From a virus: a DNA stretch of 64,000 bases. Below are positions 53,580-60,308 of the stretch, in pieces (the first letter of the stretch is position 1; each line of letters begins with the position of its first letter). The stretch lies in the IMG/VR virus record IMGVR_UViG_3300032116_000032, positions 62,001 through 126,000 of that record; one strand, written 5' to 3'. The notes under the pieces were generated by a model that was not told where the DNA came from, did not search any database, and was given only the letters and a program-made list of their open reading frames with translations. The position numbers and the translations under genes were made by a program.

Positions 53580-53816
53580 ATGGGACCAATCGAAAAAAAA
53601 ATCTTAGAATTATCTAAAACAGAAGGACTTTCTGAAGAAACAAAACTTGCTTTGACTATAATTAAAAATCAAGTTAAAGAAGATGAAAAACGAATTGTTA
53701 ATGAAGCATATCAAAAAGGTTACCACGATAAAGAAATGAGCCGTAGACCCACTTGGAACTACTTTGAAAGTAAGTACAAATCATTCTTTACAAATTTCAG
53801 AGTTGGTGAATTGTAA
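53580..53816 (+). CDS. Hypothetical helical protein, 78 residues
   Basis: Begins MGPIEKKILELSKTEGLSEE and continues with a charged helix (ALTIIKNQVKEDEKRIVNEA) and an aromatic end. No family recognised. It has its own TATTTAT motif, so it may be a late gene. Confidence 0.55.
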   Translation: MGPIEKKILELSKTEGLSEETKLALTIIKNQVKEDEKRIVNEAYQKGYHDKEMSRRPTWNYFESKYKSFFTNFRVGEL

Positions 53817-53825
53817 AATTTTTCG

Positions 53826-53833
53826 TATCTTTG
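53826..53833 (+). promoter_or_regulatory. Bacteroidota-type promoter: TTG -N20- TATCTTTG
   Basis: TATCTTTG matches TAnnTTTG, with TTG 20 nt upstream inside the end of the previous gene. Only 4 nt separate it from the ATG, so a transcript from it would have almost no leader. Confidence 0.55.
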
Positions 53834-53837
53834 TGGT

Positions 53838-54122
53838 ATGGAAGACTTAAACAAACTCGAATTACCCGAAATCAAAACTCTTTGTAAACAATACGGAATC
53901 GGGACCGTAGGTGATAAAAAAACCCTAATTAAAAAACTCAAATATTTCTTGGACCCTATTGAGGATGTGTTAAATACACACCCTGGTAGAAAACTACCAA
54001 AAGATAAAAAAATTGTTGGTGCTAAAGTAACCAAACAAGAAGAAATTAATAATGTGTTAAAAAAGAAGGGTCAATTTTTATATTATTCTTTGGGTTATCA
54101 TTATTATATGGTGACAGAATAA
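53838..54122 (+). CDS. SAP-domain protein (putative DNA-binding)
   Basis: A 94-residue protein. Residues 4-38 (LNKLELPEIKTLCKQYGIGT, then VGDKKTLIKKLKYFL) match the SAP helix-turn-helix: two helices joined by a G-x-x-x-x-GxKxxLI turn, which usually binds AT-rich DNA. The remaining half is Lys-rich with FLYYSLGYHYYMVTE at the end. It is the gene nearest a host-type TATCTTTG element, suggesting earlier expression than its neighbours. Confidence 0.7.
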   Translation: MEDLNKLELPEIKTLCKQYGIGTVGDKKTLIKKLKYFLDPIEDVLNTHPGRKLPKDKKIVGAKVTKQEEINNVLKKKGQFLYYSLGYHYYMVTE

Positions 54123-54132
54123 AAAAACTAGA

Positions 54133-54139
54133 TATTTAT
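54133..54139 (+). promoter_or_regulatory. Putative late promoter motif TATTTAT
   Basis: GATATTTATTAAATAAAATT precedes the ATG with a 14-nt gap; nearly the same string (ATATTTATTAAATAAAA) precedes the gene at 49568. Confidence 0.6.
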
Positions 54140-54153
54140 TAAATAAAATTGGT

Positions 54154-54612
54154 ATGAAAAAACAAATACTTGAAGAGCTTAATGATATTAAGTATCTTTT
54201 TAATTACAATAGAGGTAAAATTATTTCAGAACAGGAACAATTTGACGATGAAGAAGAATTCGTAGATTATGATGATATAGATTATGGTGATATGGATGAT
54301 GATATGGATGATGATGAAGAAGAATATTATCCTGAACTGAGAATACCTCATGACATGCCATCATACAAAACTAAATATAGACATAGTGATGATGATATGG
54401 AATTGGACGAAGAAATGGATCTTCCTGTAATGTTACCAGGTACAAAAGAAAAAGAAAGAACTAAGGTAACACCTGGAACTAAACCGAGAACAAAACCTAA
54501 TACTCCATATAGCCCAAAACCAGGACCAAAACCGGATCCTAAGGCTAGAAATAGAAAAGATGAGATGCCTGATTGGTTAACCTTTGATGAACTTGGAATT
54601 GATTTTGAATAA
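54154..54612 (+). CDS. Acidic tagged protein sharing a duplicated segment with the 43022 product
   Basis: A 152-residue protein. The N-terminus MKKQILEELNDIKYLFNYNR continues GKIISEQEQ, giving ISE at 24-26. Residues about 30-80 are the acidic tract copied from (or into) the gene at 43022, with an extra DMDD unit. The rest is Pro/Lys-rich (PGTKPRTKPNTPYSPKPGPK) and ends DEMPDWLTFDELGIDFE. So tag and body seem to be assembled from modules. One base separates it from the next gene. Function unknown; possibly a head-internal protein. Confidence 0.6.
   Translation: MKKQILEELNDIKYLFNYNRGKIISEQEQFDDEEEFVDYDDIDYGDMDDDMDDDEEEYYPELRIPHDMPSYKTKYRHSDDDMELDEEMDLPVMLPGTKEKERTKVTPGTKPRTKPNTPYSPKPGPKPDPKARNRKDEMPDWLTFDELGIDFE
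54243..54395 (+). repeat. Duplicated acidic coding segment, copy B
   Basis: Second copy of the 43369-43509 segment, identical except for a 12-bp insertion that itself repeats neighbouring bases (GATGATATGGAT). Reading frame is kept. Confidence 0.95.
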
Positions 54613-54613
54613 T

Positions 54614-55849
54614 ATGAAAAATTTAAGAAAAAAATTATACACTGAAGGTTTACCAAAATCTGAATTTGTTAGACTATTGGAAGCCCCAATTGACTATGAA
54701 GGTCCTGAAAGAATGGCTGGAGATGTTGAGGGAAAAATCACCGGTAAAAAAACCCCCTACCATAATTTTCCTGCTATCCCTAATATGGATAAAGACTTTG
54801 TTGAATTAATATCTTCCAAGAGATTCAAAGACTCAGTTGACAAAGTTAGAATGGCTATGGGTGATACAAGAATTATACAAGGTCAAAATGCTTTAATGCA
54901 GTTAATGGGAACTGTTGGTCAAGCGATGCAAAGACTTGTTATGATTCAGTCACAAAACAAAAAACAACTTGAAGATTTGGCTATTGAACTTGTAAAAAAA
55001 GAAATGGGTATTCCTGAAGGGGCAATGCAGTTCAAGGCTGAACTAATGACACAACCTATGGGTGCCGCAGAAGGGATGAAAGATGAAGCCGAAATGCCAA
55101 GTGAAGAAGAAATTGAAGAGTTTATGGGTGACGTTGAAAACTTCAACTTAGAAAGAGCTAAAAGAAGATTTATTAACTCATTAATTCAAGGAGCGGCTTT
55201 CAAAGGAGGTCACATGTATAATCTTGTAAGAAATGAAATCAATGATATCAACCCACAATTAATGAACCTTTATGCTGTTACCCAATCTTTGATGGAACAT
55301 GCTTATTGGATCTTTCCTGATATGGAAGGAATGGCAGGTGGTGGCGGTGGTCAAATGGGTCAGTCAGAATATGATGATGAGACAGATCCACCAACAGTAA
55401 AAGCTAGAGCTGTTACATTCCCACTTCTTGTACACGAGTTAGTTAAAGGTGTTTATGAGGTATTTGGAACTCATGGTTTACCTGATGACCCAAAACAAAG
55501 AGAAATGGTATTAAATGCTGAAGATTCACTTCCTGCTGAGATTTGGGACTCTCGTTTAGGACCAATTTTTTGGGAGAAGTTCGTTTCAACTTACCCTATG
55601 GAATTGTTCGATGATGATATGAAACATATCCAACATTATTTATTCATGCGTTTTTCAGCTTTAAACGCAGAAGAATTTATGAGTTTAGCTAAAAAGATCC
55701 TAAGTGGGGATCCAAAAGGACAACAAATAATTCAAAGAATGGTTGATGATATCGTTAAAGATTTAAAAGACAGAGAATATAAAGATGCCATGGGTGATGA
55801 TGATGACGAAGACTACGGCGATGTTGATCTAAGTGATTTGGGACTTTAA
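54614..55849 (+). CDS. Large putative virion-associated protein
   Basis: About 411 residues from ATG 54614; the frame is open from 54584 but that start lies inside the previous gene. The N-terminus MKNLRKKLYTEGLPKSEFVR is followed by LLE (21-23), a possible protease site. The body is helical with Met-rich parts (NALMQLMGTVGQAMQRLVMI), a Gly-rich turn and a C-terminal part with LPAEIWDSRLGPIFWEKFVS, ending in a run of Asp. No family recognised. Its stop is in the loop of a terminator. Confidence 0.6.
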   Translation: MKNLRKKLYTEGLPKSEFVRLLEAPIDYEGPERMAGDVEGKITGKKTPYHNFPAIPNMDKDFVELISSKRFKDSVDKVRMAMGDTRIIQGQNALMQLMGTVGQAMQRLVMIQSQNKKQLEDLAIELVKKEMGIPEGAMQFKAELMTQPMGAAEGMKDEAEMPSEEEIEEFMGDVENFNLERAKRRFINSLIQGAAFKGGHMYNLVRNEINDINPQLMNLYAVTQSLMEHAYWIFPDMEGMAGGGGGQMGQSEYDDETDPPTVKARAVTFPLLVHELVKGVYEVFGTHGLPDDPKQREMVLNAEDSLPAEIWDSRLGPIFWEKFVSTYPMELFDDDMKHIQHYLFMRFSALNAEEFMSLAKKILSGDPKGQQIIQRMVDDIVKDLKDREYKDAMGDDDDEDYGDVDLSDLGL

Positions 55850-55868
55850 TAAGTCCCATTTCTTTTTT
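55840..55868 (+). terminator. Terminator overlapping the end of the large putative virion gene
   Basis: Stem GGGACTT / AAGTCCC around a TAAT loop that contains the stop codon, followed by TTTCTTTTTT. Confidence 0.75.
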
Positions 55869-55899
55869 ATAAGGAATTTTTTTCCTATAATTATTAAAA

Positions 55900-56205
55900 A
55901 TGTTAGGTATGAAAAATATTGATTGTGAGATATACATTAAACAACTAATTTCCTTTTTTGAAAATAATCCTGGTGACTTAATGCAACTTATAGGAAACGT
56001 TCAAAAAGAAGACTTTTATTTGAAATTAAGAGAAAAATCAGAAAACAATGTTGATGAAGGATTAGATCATGTTTTATCTAGACAACAAATGATTGACATT
56101 GTCTTGGAATTAAAGATTCCTGAACTATTTGAAAAACCAAACCCTAAGGCTGTTGTTGAAGGGTATGTCCAAAAAACAAAGTGGGGAAAAATTATTTTAA
56201 ATTAA
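55900..56205 (+). CDS. Hypothetical protein, 101 residues
   Basis: Begins MLGMKNIDCEIYIKQLISFF (a second ATG at 55909 is also possible). Helical, with FYLKLREKSENNVDEGLDHV and a Pro-rich turn near the end. No family recognised. It stands between a terminator and a host-type promoter. Confidence 0.55.
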   Translation: MLGMKNIDCEIYIKQLISFFENNPGDLMQLIGNVQKEDFYLKLREKSENNVDEGLDHVLSRQQMIDIVLELKIPELFEKPNPKAVVEGYVQKTKWGKIILN

Positions 56206-56211
56206 AGTTGG

Positions 56212-56218
56212 TATTTAT
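56212..56218 (+). promoter_or_regulatory. Possible TATTTAT motif upstream of a host-type promoter
   Basis: TATTTAT lies 42 nt before the next ATG and overlaps the spacer of the TTG/TATCTTTG promoter, so it may be chance, or give both early and late expression. Confidence 0.25.
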
Positions 56219-56229
56219 TAAAAAATTAT

Positions 56230-56237
56230 TATCTTTG
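56230..56237 (+). promoter_or_regulatory. Bacteroidota-type promoter: TTG -N19- TATCTTTG
   Basis: TATCTTTG preceded by TTG with a 19-nt spacer, the published Bacteroides -33/-7 arrangement. It would drive the small basic gene at 56261 and the DUF932 gene. Confidence 0.65.
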
Positions 56238-56260
56238 TAGAGTGATAAACGAGAAACAAA

Positions 56261-56377
56261 ATGAAAACTATAGAAGTAACGATACAAGAAATCTGGCAGG
56301 CAACTAGACCTATCGTGCAAAAAAGTAAGAAATCATATACTCGTAAAGTCAAACACAAAAACAAAGAAAATAATTAA
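56261..56377 (+). CDS. Small basic protein, 38 residues
   Basis: Read directly: MKTIEVTIQEIWQATRPIVQ then KSKKSYTRKVKHKNKENN. The N-terminal half is a likely strand-helix, the end is strongly basic and could bind nucleic acid. It follows a good host-type promoter and ends two bases before the DUF932 start. Confidence 0.55.
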   Translation: MKTIEVTIQEIWQATRPIVQKSKKSYTRKVKHKNKENN

Positions 56378-56379
56378 CT

Positions 56380-57138
56380 ATGATATACACACCAGAACTA
56401 ATCAAATCAATTGCACCGGCAGTATTCGCCACATCACCATCTTCTAAAATGACGAACAAGTATGAGTTCGTACCAACTAATGAAGTAATGGAGATTTTTG
56501 ACCGAGAAGGTTGGAAACTGTCATCTGTAAAACAAACAGGTAGAGGTATCCATTCAATGCACGAATTAAAATACAGAAACAGTGAATTACCAAAAGTTGG
56601 TGACACAGTTGTTGAAGCAATCGTTAGAAACTCTCACGATGGAACTGCAACATTCTCTATGGGAGCAGGACTTTTCCGATTGGTATGTTCAAATGGACTT
56701 ACAGTTCCTACGTCAGTAGCGGAGAAATTCTCAATTCGACACAATCACTTTTCATTCGACGATGTTCGAGGTTTAGCTGAGGACTTCTCTAAGAAACTCC
56801 CAAGAATCGAAGAGTCAGTTACTCGAATGATGGAAAAGGAGTTAACTGAAAAAGAAAAACTCCGTTTAATCAAAGAAGCGGTTAAGATCCGTTGGGCGGT
56901 TGGAAATGGACCTGAATCTATTGACATTACAGACATCCTAACACCGTTTCGACCTGAGGATGAGGGAAGTGATCTTTGGACAGTATTTAATGTGATACAA
57001 GAGAAAATGACTCGAGGTGGATTCACTTACAAAAGTCCAAGAGGAAGACAAACAACACTTCGTGGAATCAAAAGCATCCAAGCCACGAATCGTTTAAACA
57101 CTAAACTTTGGGAAGCCGCTGAACTATTATTAGTATAA
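56380..57138 (+). CDS. DUF932-family protein
   Basis: A 252-residue protein with the DUF932 core: WKLSSVKQTGRGIHSMHELK, a central RNSHDGTATFSMGAGLFRLV with CSNGLTVP, then a helical C-terminus (DILTPFRPEDEGSDLWTVFN, GRQTTLRGIKSIQATNRLNT). Members are common on plasmids and phages but their biochemical role is not settled. Driven by the TATCTTTG promoter upstream, so probably expressed before the late genes. Confidence 0.8.
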   Translation: MIYTPELIKSIAPAVFATSPSSKMTNKYEFVPTNEVMEIFDREGWKLSSVKQTGRGIHSMHELKYRNSELPKVGDTVVEAIVRNSHDGTATFSMGAGLFRLVCSNGLTVPTSVAEKFSIRHNHFSFDDVRGLAEDFSKKLPRIEESVTRMMEKELTEKEKLRLIKEAVKIRWAVGNGPESIDITDILTPFRPEDEGSDLWTVFNVIQEKMTRGGFTYKSPRGRQTTLRGIKSIQATNRLNTKLWEAAELLLV

Positions 57139-57148
57139 AAAAAGAAAA

Positions 57149-57170
57149 GGGGGTCAGTGACCCCCATTTT
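57149..57170 (+). terminator. Possible terminator after DUF932
   Basis: Stem GGGGGT / ACCCCC with a CAGTG loop, followed by a short ATTTTG. The T tract is weak, so readthrough into the next gene is likely. Confidence 0.55.
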
Positions 57171-57175
57171 GTATT

Positions 57176-57520
57176 ATGGAAAAATTCAAACACGAAAAAA
57201 GACTTTTAGATTTCCTCATAGAGGAAAATAAAATATTGTATTCAACAATCCAACTAACGGGTTTTATTGAACTAACACCTGAAAGTTTACTTGAAAAACC
57301 AAGATTTGAGAATTATTTATTGGACGGTATGCAATATACTGATGGGGTTTCATATTCTGATGGAATATTTATTTATGATAACAATATTTACATATATTTA
57401 TCTAAAACTGACCCATTAGTCTCTTCATTTTCTTGTAAGATATATTATCCTATAAATAGAAAAAAAGACGTTGAGTTCTTTATATTAAACCTAAAAAAAT
57501 TAAAAAAAGATGGAAATTAG
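57176..57520 (+). CDS. Hypothetical protein, 114 residues
   Basis: Begins MEKFKHEKRLLDFLIEENKI. Mixed alpha/beta sequence with YDNNIYIYLSKTDPLVSSF and a Lys-rich end. Its last codons overlap the thioredoxin start. No family recognised. Confidence 0.55.
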   Translation: MEKFKHEKRLLDFLIEENKILYSTIQLTGFIELTPESLLEKPRFENYLLDGMQYTDGVSYSDGIFIYDNNIYIYLSKTDPLVSSFSCKIYYPINRKKDVEFFILNLKKLKKDGN

Positions 57521-57824
57521 TAGTGTTGAATTACAACAAAAAATAAATGCTGGTGAAAAACTTGTGGTTGAGTTTTGGGCTGAGTGGTGTGGACCATGTA
57601 AAATGATGAAACCAATTTTTGAAAGAGTTGCATCTTCAAACGAAAGTGAAGTCCAAATGTATACACTTAATATTGATAATAACAGAGAAGTCGCTTTAAG
57701 CCTTGGTATCAGAAGTATACCAACTGTAAAGATGTTTAATTCTGGTGAAGTGGTTGAGACAAAAGTGGGTATGATGAATGAAGGACAGATAAAAGAAATG
57801 GTAAGTGAATTGATCAATGGATAA
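57510..57824 (+). CDS. trxA: Thioredoxin
   Basis: Dithiol reductant. The 104-residue protein has the classic active site WAEWCGPCKMMKP and the cis-Pro loop GIRSIPTVKMF. In phages thioredoxin can re-reduce ribonucleotide reductase, whose C-terminal cysteine pair is intact in this genome, or act as a polymerase processivity factor. It overlaps the next, glutaredoxin-like, gene by 8 nt, so both reductants are co-expressed. Confidence 0.93.
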   Translation: MEISSVELQQKINAGEKLVVEFWAEWCGPCKMMKPIFERVASSNESEVQMYTLNIDNNREVALSLGIRSIPTVKMFNSGEVVETKVGMMNEGQIKEMVSELING

Positions 57825-58104
57825 AATTGCAGTTGTGTTCACAATGAAGAGTTGTCCTCATTGTCACACATTTAAAAAAATGTTAGAAGAGGCTGACATT
57901 GACTTTATCGATAGAGATATTGATGAATATGAAGAAGAATACGATATGTTTGTTGAAGTTACAGGAAATGATTTTGTACCGGCATTCATGTTAATTGAGA
58001 ATCCCGAAAGTGAAACTCCTACATCAAATTTATATGCTCCTGATCGAGATTTTGAGGATATAGATGAAGGACTAAAAATAATTAAAGAATTTTACGAAAG
58101 ATAA
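57817..58104 (+). CDS. Glutaredoxin-like protein
   Basis: A 95-residue protein with the CPHC active site in FTMKSCPHCHTFKKMLEEAD, a FIDRDIDEYEEEYDMFVEVT segment and VPAFML around the cis-Pro. It is more acidic than bacterial glutaredoxins and lacks a clear GSH-binding GG pair, so it may take electrons from thioredoxin or act on NrdA directly. Ends at a bidirectional terminator. Confidence 0.8.
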   Translation: MDKIAVVFTMKSCPHCHTFKKMLEEADIDFIDRDIDEYEEEYDMFVEVTGNDFVPAFMLIENPESETPTSNLYAPDRDFEDIDEGLKIIKEFYER

Positions 58105-58105
58105 A

Positions 58106-58129
58106 AAAACCCCTCAATCGAGGGGTTTT
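58106..58129. terminator. Bidirectional terminator between convergent genes
   Basis: Symmetric stem AAAACCCCTC / GAGGGGTTTT with an AATC loop works in both directions, ending the glutaredoxin operon and the leftward gene at 58133. Confidence 0.9.
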
Positions 58130-58132
58130 CTT

Positions 58133-58828
58133 TTATATCAATATTATGTCTTTTAGTCTATCTTGAATCAAGTATGGTTTGTCCAATGTCTGATCAGTGA
58201 TATCTTTTGTAAAGTCGTAGTTAGACAGCCTTTCTTTGAATTCAGTAAGATCCATATCAAAACAATCTAAAACAAGACTTTCAATAGTTTTCTTTGGTAT
58301 TTGAGAATCACAAATCACTTTAATTCTATAATCTTCATCTTCATTTAAATCACTTGAGTAATGAAAATATAATTTATCAATACCCAACAAAGAATACATT
58401 TGATTGAAGATATAATGTGAGTAATATAATATTCCTCTACCACAACCTAAACTATGCCCATAAGGAAACTCTGATGAAATGTTTATTTCTGAAATGGGGT
58501 CTAATTCCTTAACGTACAAAGATTTATTAACTGTGATCCATGCTCTTGGAAAATCTGTGATTTCTTGTTCGTACTTAATGATATCAATAATGTTAAGACT
58601 TTCTTTATTGAGTGATTTAAATAATTCCTTGTTTGATTCTATAAATTCTATTTTAAGTTCGTTAAGGTTTAGAACATTACTACTTATAGTTTGACCGTTA
58701 ACAACCACAAAGTTTTCACAATCTGTTACTTGAATTATTGTATTTTCTGATTTGTTGAATTTTGACAGGATGTAGTCTGCAAATAGATTTACAAAATACC
58801 GTCTTGTGTTTTTTTCTAATTTTCTCAT
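58133..58828 (-). CDS. Hypothetical protein, leftward, 231 residues
   Basis: Begins MRKLEKNTRRYFVNLFADYI. Mixed alpha/beta sequence with NFVVVNGQTISSNVLNLNEL and a middle part EFPYGHSLGCGRGILYYSHY. No family recognised. The ATG lies in the right arm of an 11-bp inverted repeat. Probably transcribed with the leftward gene before it, 50 nt upstream. Confidence 0.6.
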   Translation of the reverse strand: MRKLEKNTRRYFVNLFADYILSKFNKSENTIIQVTDCENFVVVNGQTISSNVLNLNELKIEFIESNKELFKSLNKESLNIIDIIKYEQEITDFPRAWITVNKSLYVKELDPISEINISSEFPYGHSLGCGRGILYYSHYIFNQMYSLLGIDKLYFHYSSDLNEDEDYRIKVICDSQIPKKTIESLVLDCFDMDLTEFKERLSNYDFTKDITDQTLDKPYLIQDRLKDIILI

Positions 58829-58858
58829 ATTCTTGGTTTTGTATAATGAATATGAGAA
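58822..58858 (-). promoter_or_regulatory. Inverted repeat enclosing a start codon
   Basis: TTCTCATATTC (58822-58832) and GAATATGAGAA (58848-58858) are perfect inverted repeats around a 15-nt loop. On the minus-strand RNA the ATG is in the second arm, so the hairpin could hold translation back. The repeat might instead be a protein-binding operator. Confidence 0.45.
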
Positions 58859-58878
58859 TTAAATGAAACTATAAAGAG

Positions 58879-59994
58879 TTAAATATAATCTAAAAACATT
58901 TCGTTTATGTTTCTTCTTGTTCTGTCCCAATCAGGATATTCAGGGATTCTAATATCAATACATTCTACATCATCATTAGAAATCATATTATTTATAAGTT
59001 CCGTATATCCACCAAAATATTCTAAAAATGAATCACTCCAAGTTCCGCCTTTATTATTTTCTAAAAATGTTGTTATATTTCCAATAAAGTCTCTGATTTT
59101 AATATATTGGTCGTATTTAGTTTTTTCACCGACCTTTCTTGGAATCTCATCAATACGACCCTCGAAGTATTCATTAAGACCATTATAAACAGCTTCATAA
59201 ACTTCATCTTCATATGCTGTATTTTCAGAGCTGTAATAAACACTTCTCAATTCTTGACCAATTTCTTGTAAATCTTTTTTGAAAAGTTCGTTTGATGCGT
59301 CACTATCTTTTAATAGGTCGTTTAAATCTTCAGGTCTTATTCTAAAATATCCTTCTGTCCCTTGTATTTCAGATAAATGTTCAAAAAAGTCTGAATCATA
59401 ATCTTCTAATGAAAGTTCTTGATTTCCAATTTTTTTATAAATAACATCTTTAAGATGTGCTAAATTAGAATCATCTAAAACATCTACTGTATCGTGTGGT
59501 GACATACTAGAATCATAATACCAATCGTGACCTAAACCTTCTTCACTTAAAATTAGTTTTGCAACATATCTAGGGCCACTATCACTTCTTCTACTACCAC
59601 TACAAAAATATTCACTTAACTCTTCACTATCTCTTAATTTTAGATAAAAACCACCATTTCTAATTTCAACATCAGTTATTAGATTGTTAATTATAAAATA
59701 AACTGTGTCTTCGTAGTTGTCTTCTAAACCTTTTAAAAGTAATATATTTTTTAATTCTTCGGGTGCGTCTTCATAACTAAGATTACCTAAAACACCATTT
59801 TCATCTAAAAAATTAATTAGTTCACTGTCCCAATTACGATAACCTACTTGACCTAAATCTAATTCATCTAAAAGACCGTATTTTTTAACAAACTTAAAGA
59901 ATGTTATTAAGTCATTAAAATACGGCTCAATGTCGTCATCAAAATCACCATAATTAAATGAATTAACTAATTGTCTTGCTCTATCTAAACTCAT
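58879..59994 (-). CDS. Acidic hypothetical protein, leftward, 371 residues
   Basis: Begins MSLDRARQLVNSFNYGDFDD. Very acidic and helical, with repeated D/E/L/Y patterns and no membrane span. The segment IPEYPDWDRTRRNINEMFLD closes the protein. Its N-terminus does not have a clear L/I-x-E site. Two TATTTAT motifs lie upstream, 5 and 16 nt from the ATG, which suggests strong late expression. No family recognised. Confidence 0.6.
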   Translation of the reverse strand: MSLDRARQLVNSFNYGDFDDDIEPYFNDLITFFKFVKKYGLLDELDLGQVGYRNWDSELINFLDENGVLGNLSYEDAPEELKNILLLKGLEDNYEDTVYFIINNLITDVEIRNGGFYLKLRDSEELSEYFCSGSRRSDSGPRYVAKLILSEEGLGHDWYYDSSMSPHDTVDVLDDSNLAHLKDVIYKKIGNQELSLEDYDSDFFEHLSEIQGTEGYFRIRPEDLNDLLKDSDASNELFKKDLQEIGQELRSVYYSSENTAYEDEVYEAVYNGLNEYFEGRIDEIPRKVGEKTKYDQYIKIRDFIGNITTFLENNKGGTWSDSFLEYFGGYTELINNMISNDDVECIDIRIPEYPDWDRTRRNINEMFLDYI

Positions 59995-59999
59995 ATGGT

Positions 60000-60006
60000 A
60001 TAAATA
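60000..60006 (-). promoter_or_regulatory. Putative late promoter motif TATTTAT, leftward, proximal copy
   Basis: Ends 5 nt before the ATG of the leftward 371-residue gene. Confidence 0.55.
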
Positions 60007-60010
60007 TCTT

Positions 60011-60017
60011 ATAAATA
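60011..60017 (-). promoter_or_regulatory. Putative late promoter motif TATTTAT, leftward, distal copy
   Basis: Second copy 16 nt before the same ATG, overlapping the T tract of a terminator. Confidence 0.5.
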
Positions 60018-60044
60018 AAAAAGGTGTCCCAATCGGAACACCTT
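60012..60044 (-). terminator. Leftward terminator after the small MGCGC gene
   Basis: On the minus strand AAGGTGT (60044-60038) pairs with ACACCTT (60027-60021), extended by GG/CC pairs, then TTTTTATT. Confidence 0.75.
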
Positions 60045-60064
60045 ATCTTGATGATACGCAAATA

Positions 60065-60202
60065 TTATTTTCTGTAATATTTGTTAATGATTTTTTTTAC
60101 TGACTCTTGAACATTAGTTTTATTTTGAGTCGTATTTGCACCTTGTTGTGTTTGTGTTTGAGGTTGTTGTGCCTGTTGTTTGTTTTTACATCCGCAGCCC
60201 AT
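60065..60202 (-). CDS. Small Cys- and Gln-rich protein, 45 residues
   Basis: Read directly on the minus strand: MGCGCKNKQQAQQPQTQTQQ, then GANTTQNKTNVQESVKKIIN KYYRK. The MGCGC start could bind metal or be membrane-anchored, but there is no signal peptide. The middle is a Gln/Thr linker, the end a short helix. A leftward terminator follows, and TATTTAG at 60205-60211 lies just before the ATG. Function unknown. Confidence 0.55.
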   Translation of the reverse strand: MGCGCKNKQQAQQPQTQTQQGANTTQNKTNVQESVKKIINKYYRK

Positions 60203-60296
60203 AACTAAATATTTTTATCGGTTTATTTATCTATAAATAGTATCTAAAACAAGTTTAATTCAGAATAATTAAAAATCAATTATTTTTATTTTGTTA

Positions 60297-60303
60297 TATT
60301 TAT
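60297..60303 (+). promoter_or_regulatory. Putative late promoter motif TATTTAT
   Basis: Ends 5 nt before the ATG at 60309 and rules out the earlier in-frame TTG at 60291 as the start, because that start would place the promoter inside the gene. Confidence 0.6.
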
Positions 60304-60308
60304 CAAGT

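Noticed and set aside
60291-60308. TTG start at 60291
   Set aside because: TATTTAT lies inside this extension and ATG at 60309 gives a tag-like N-terminus.
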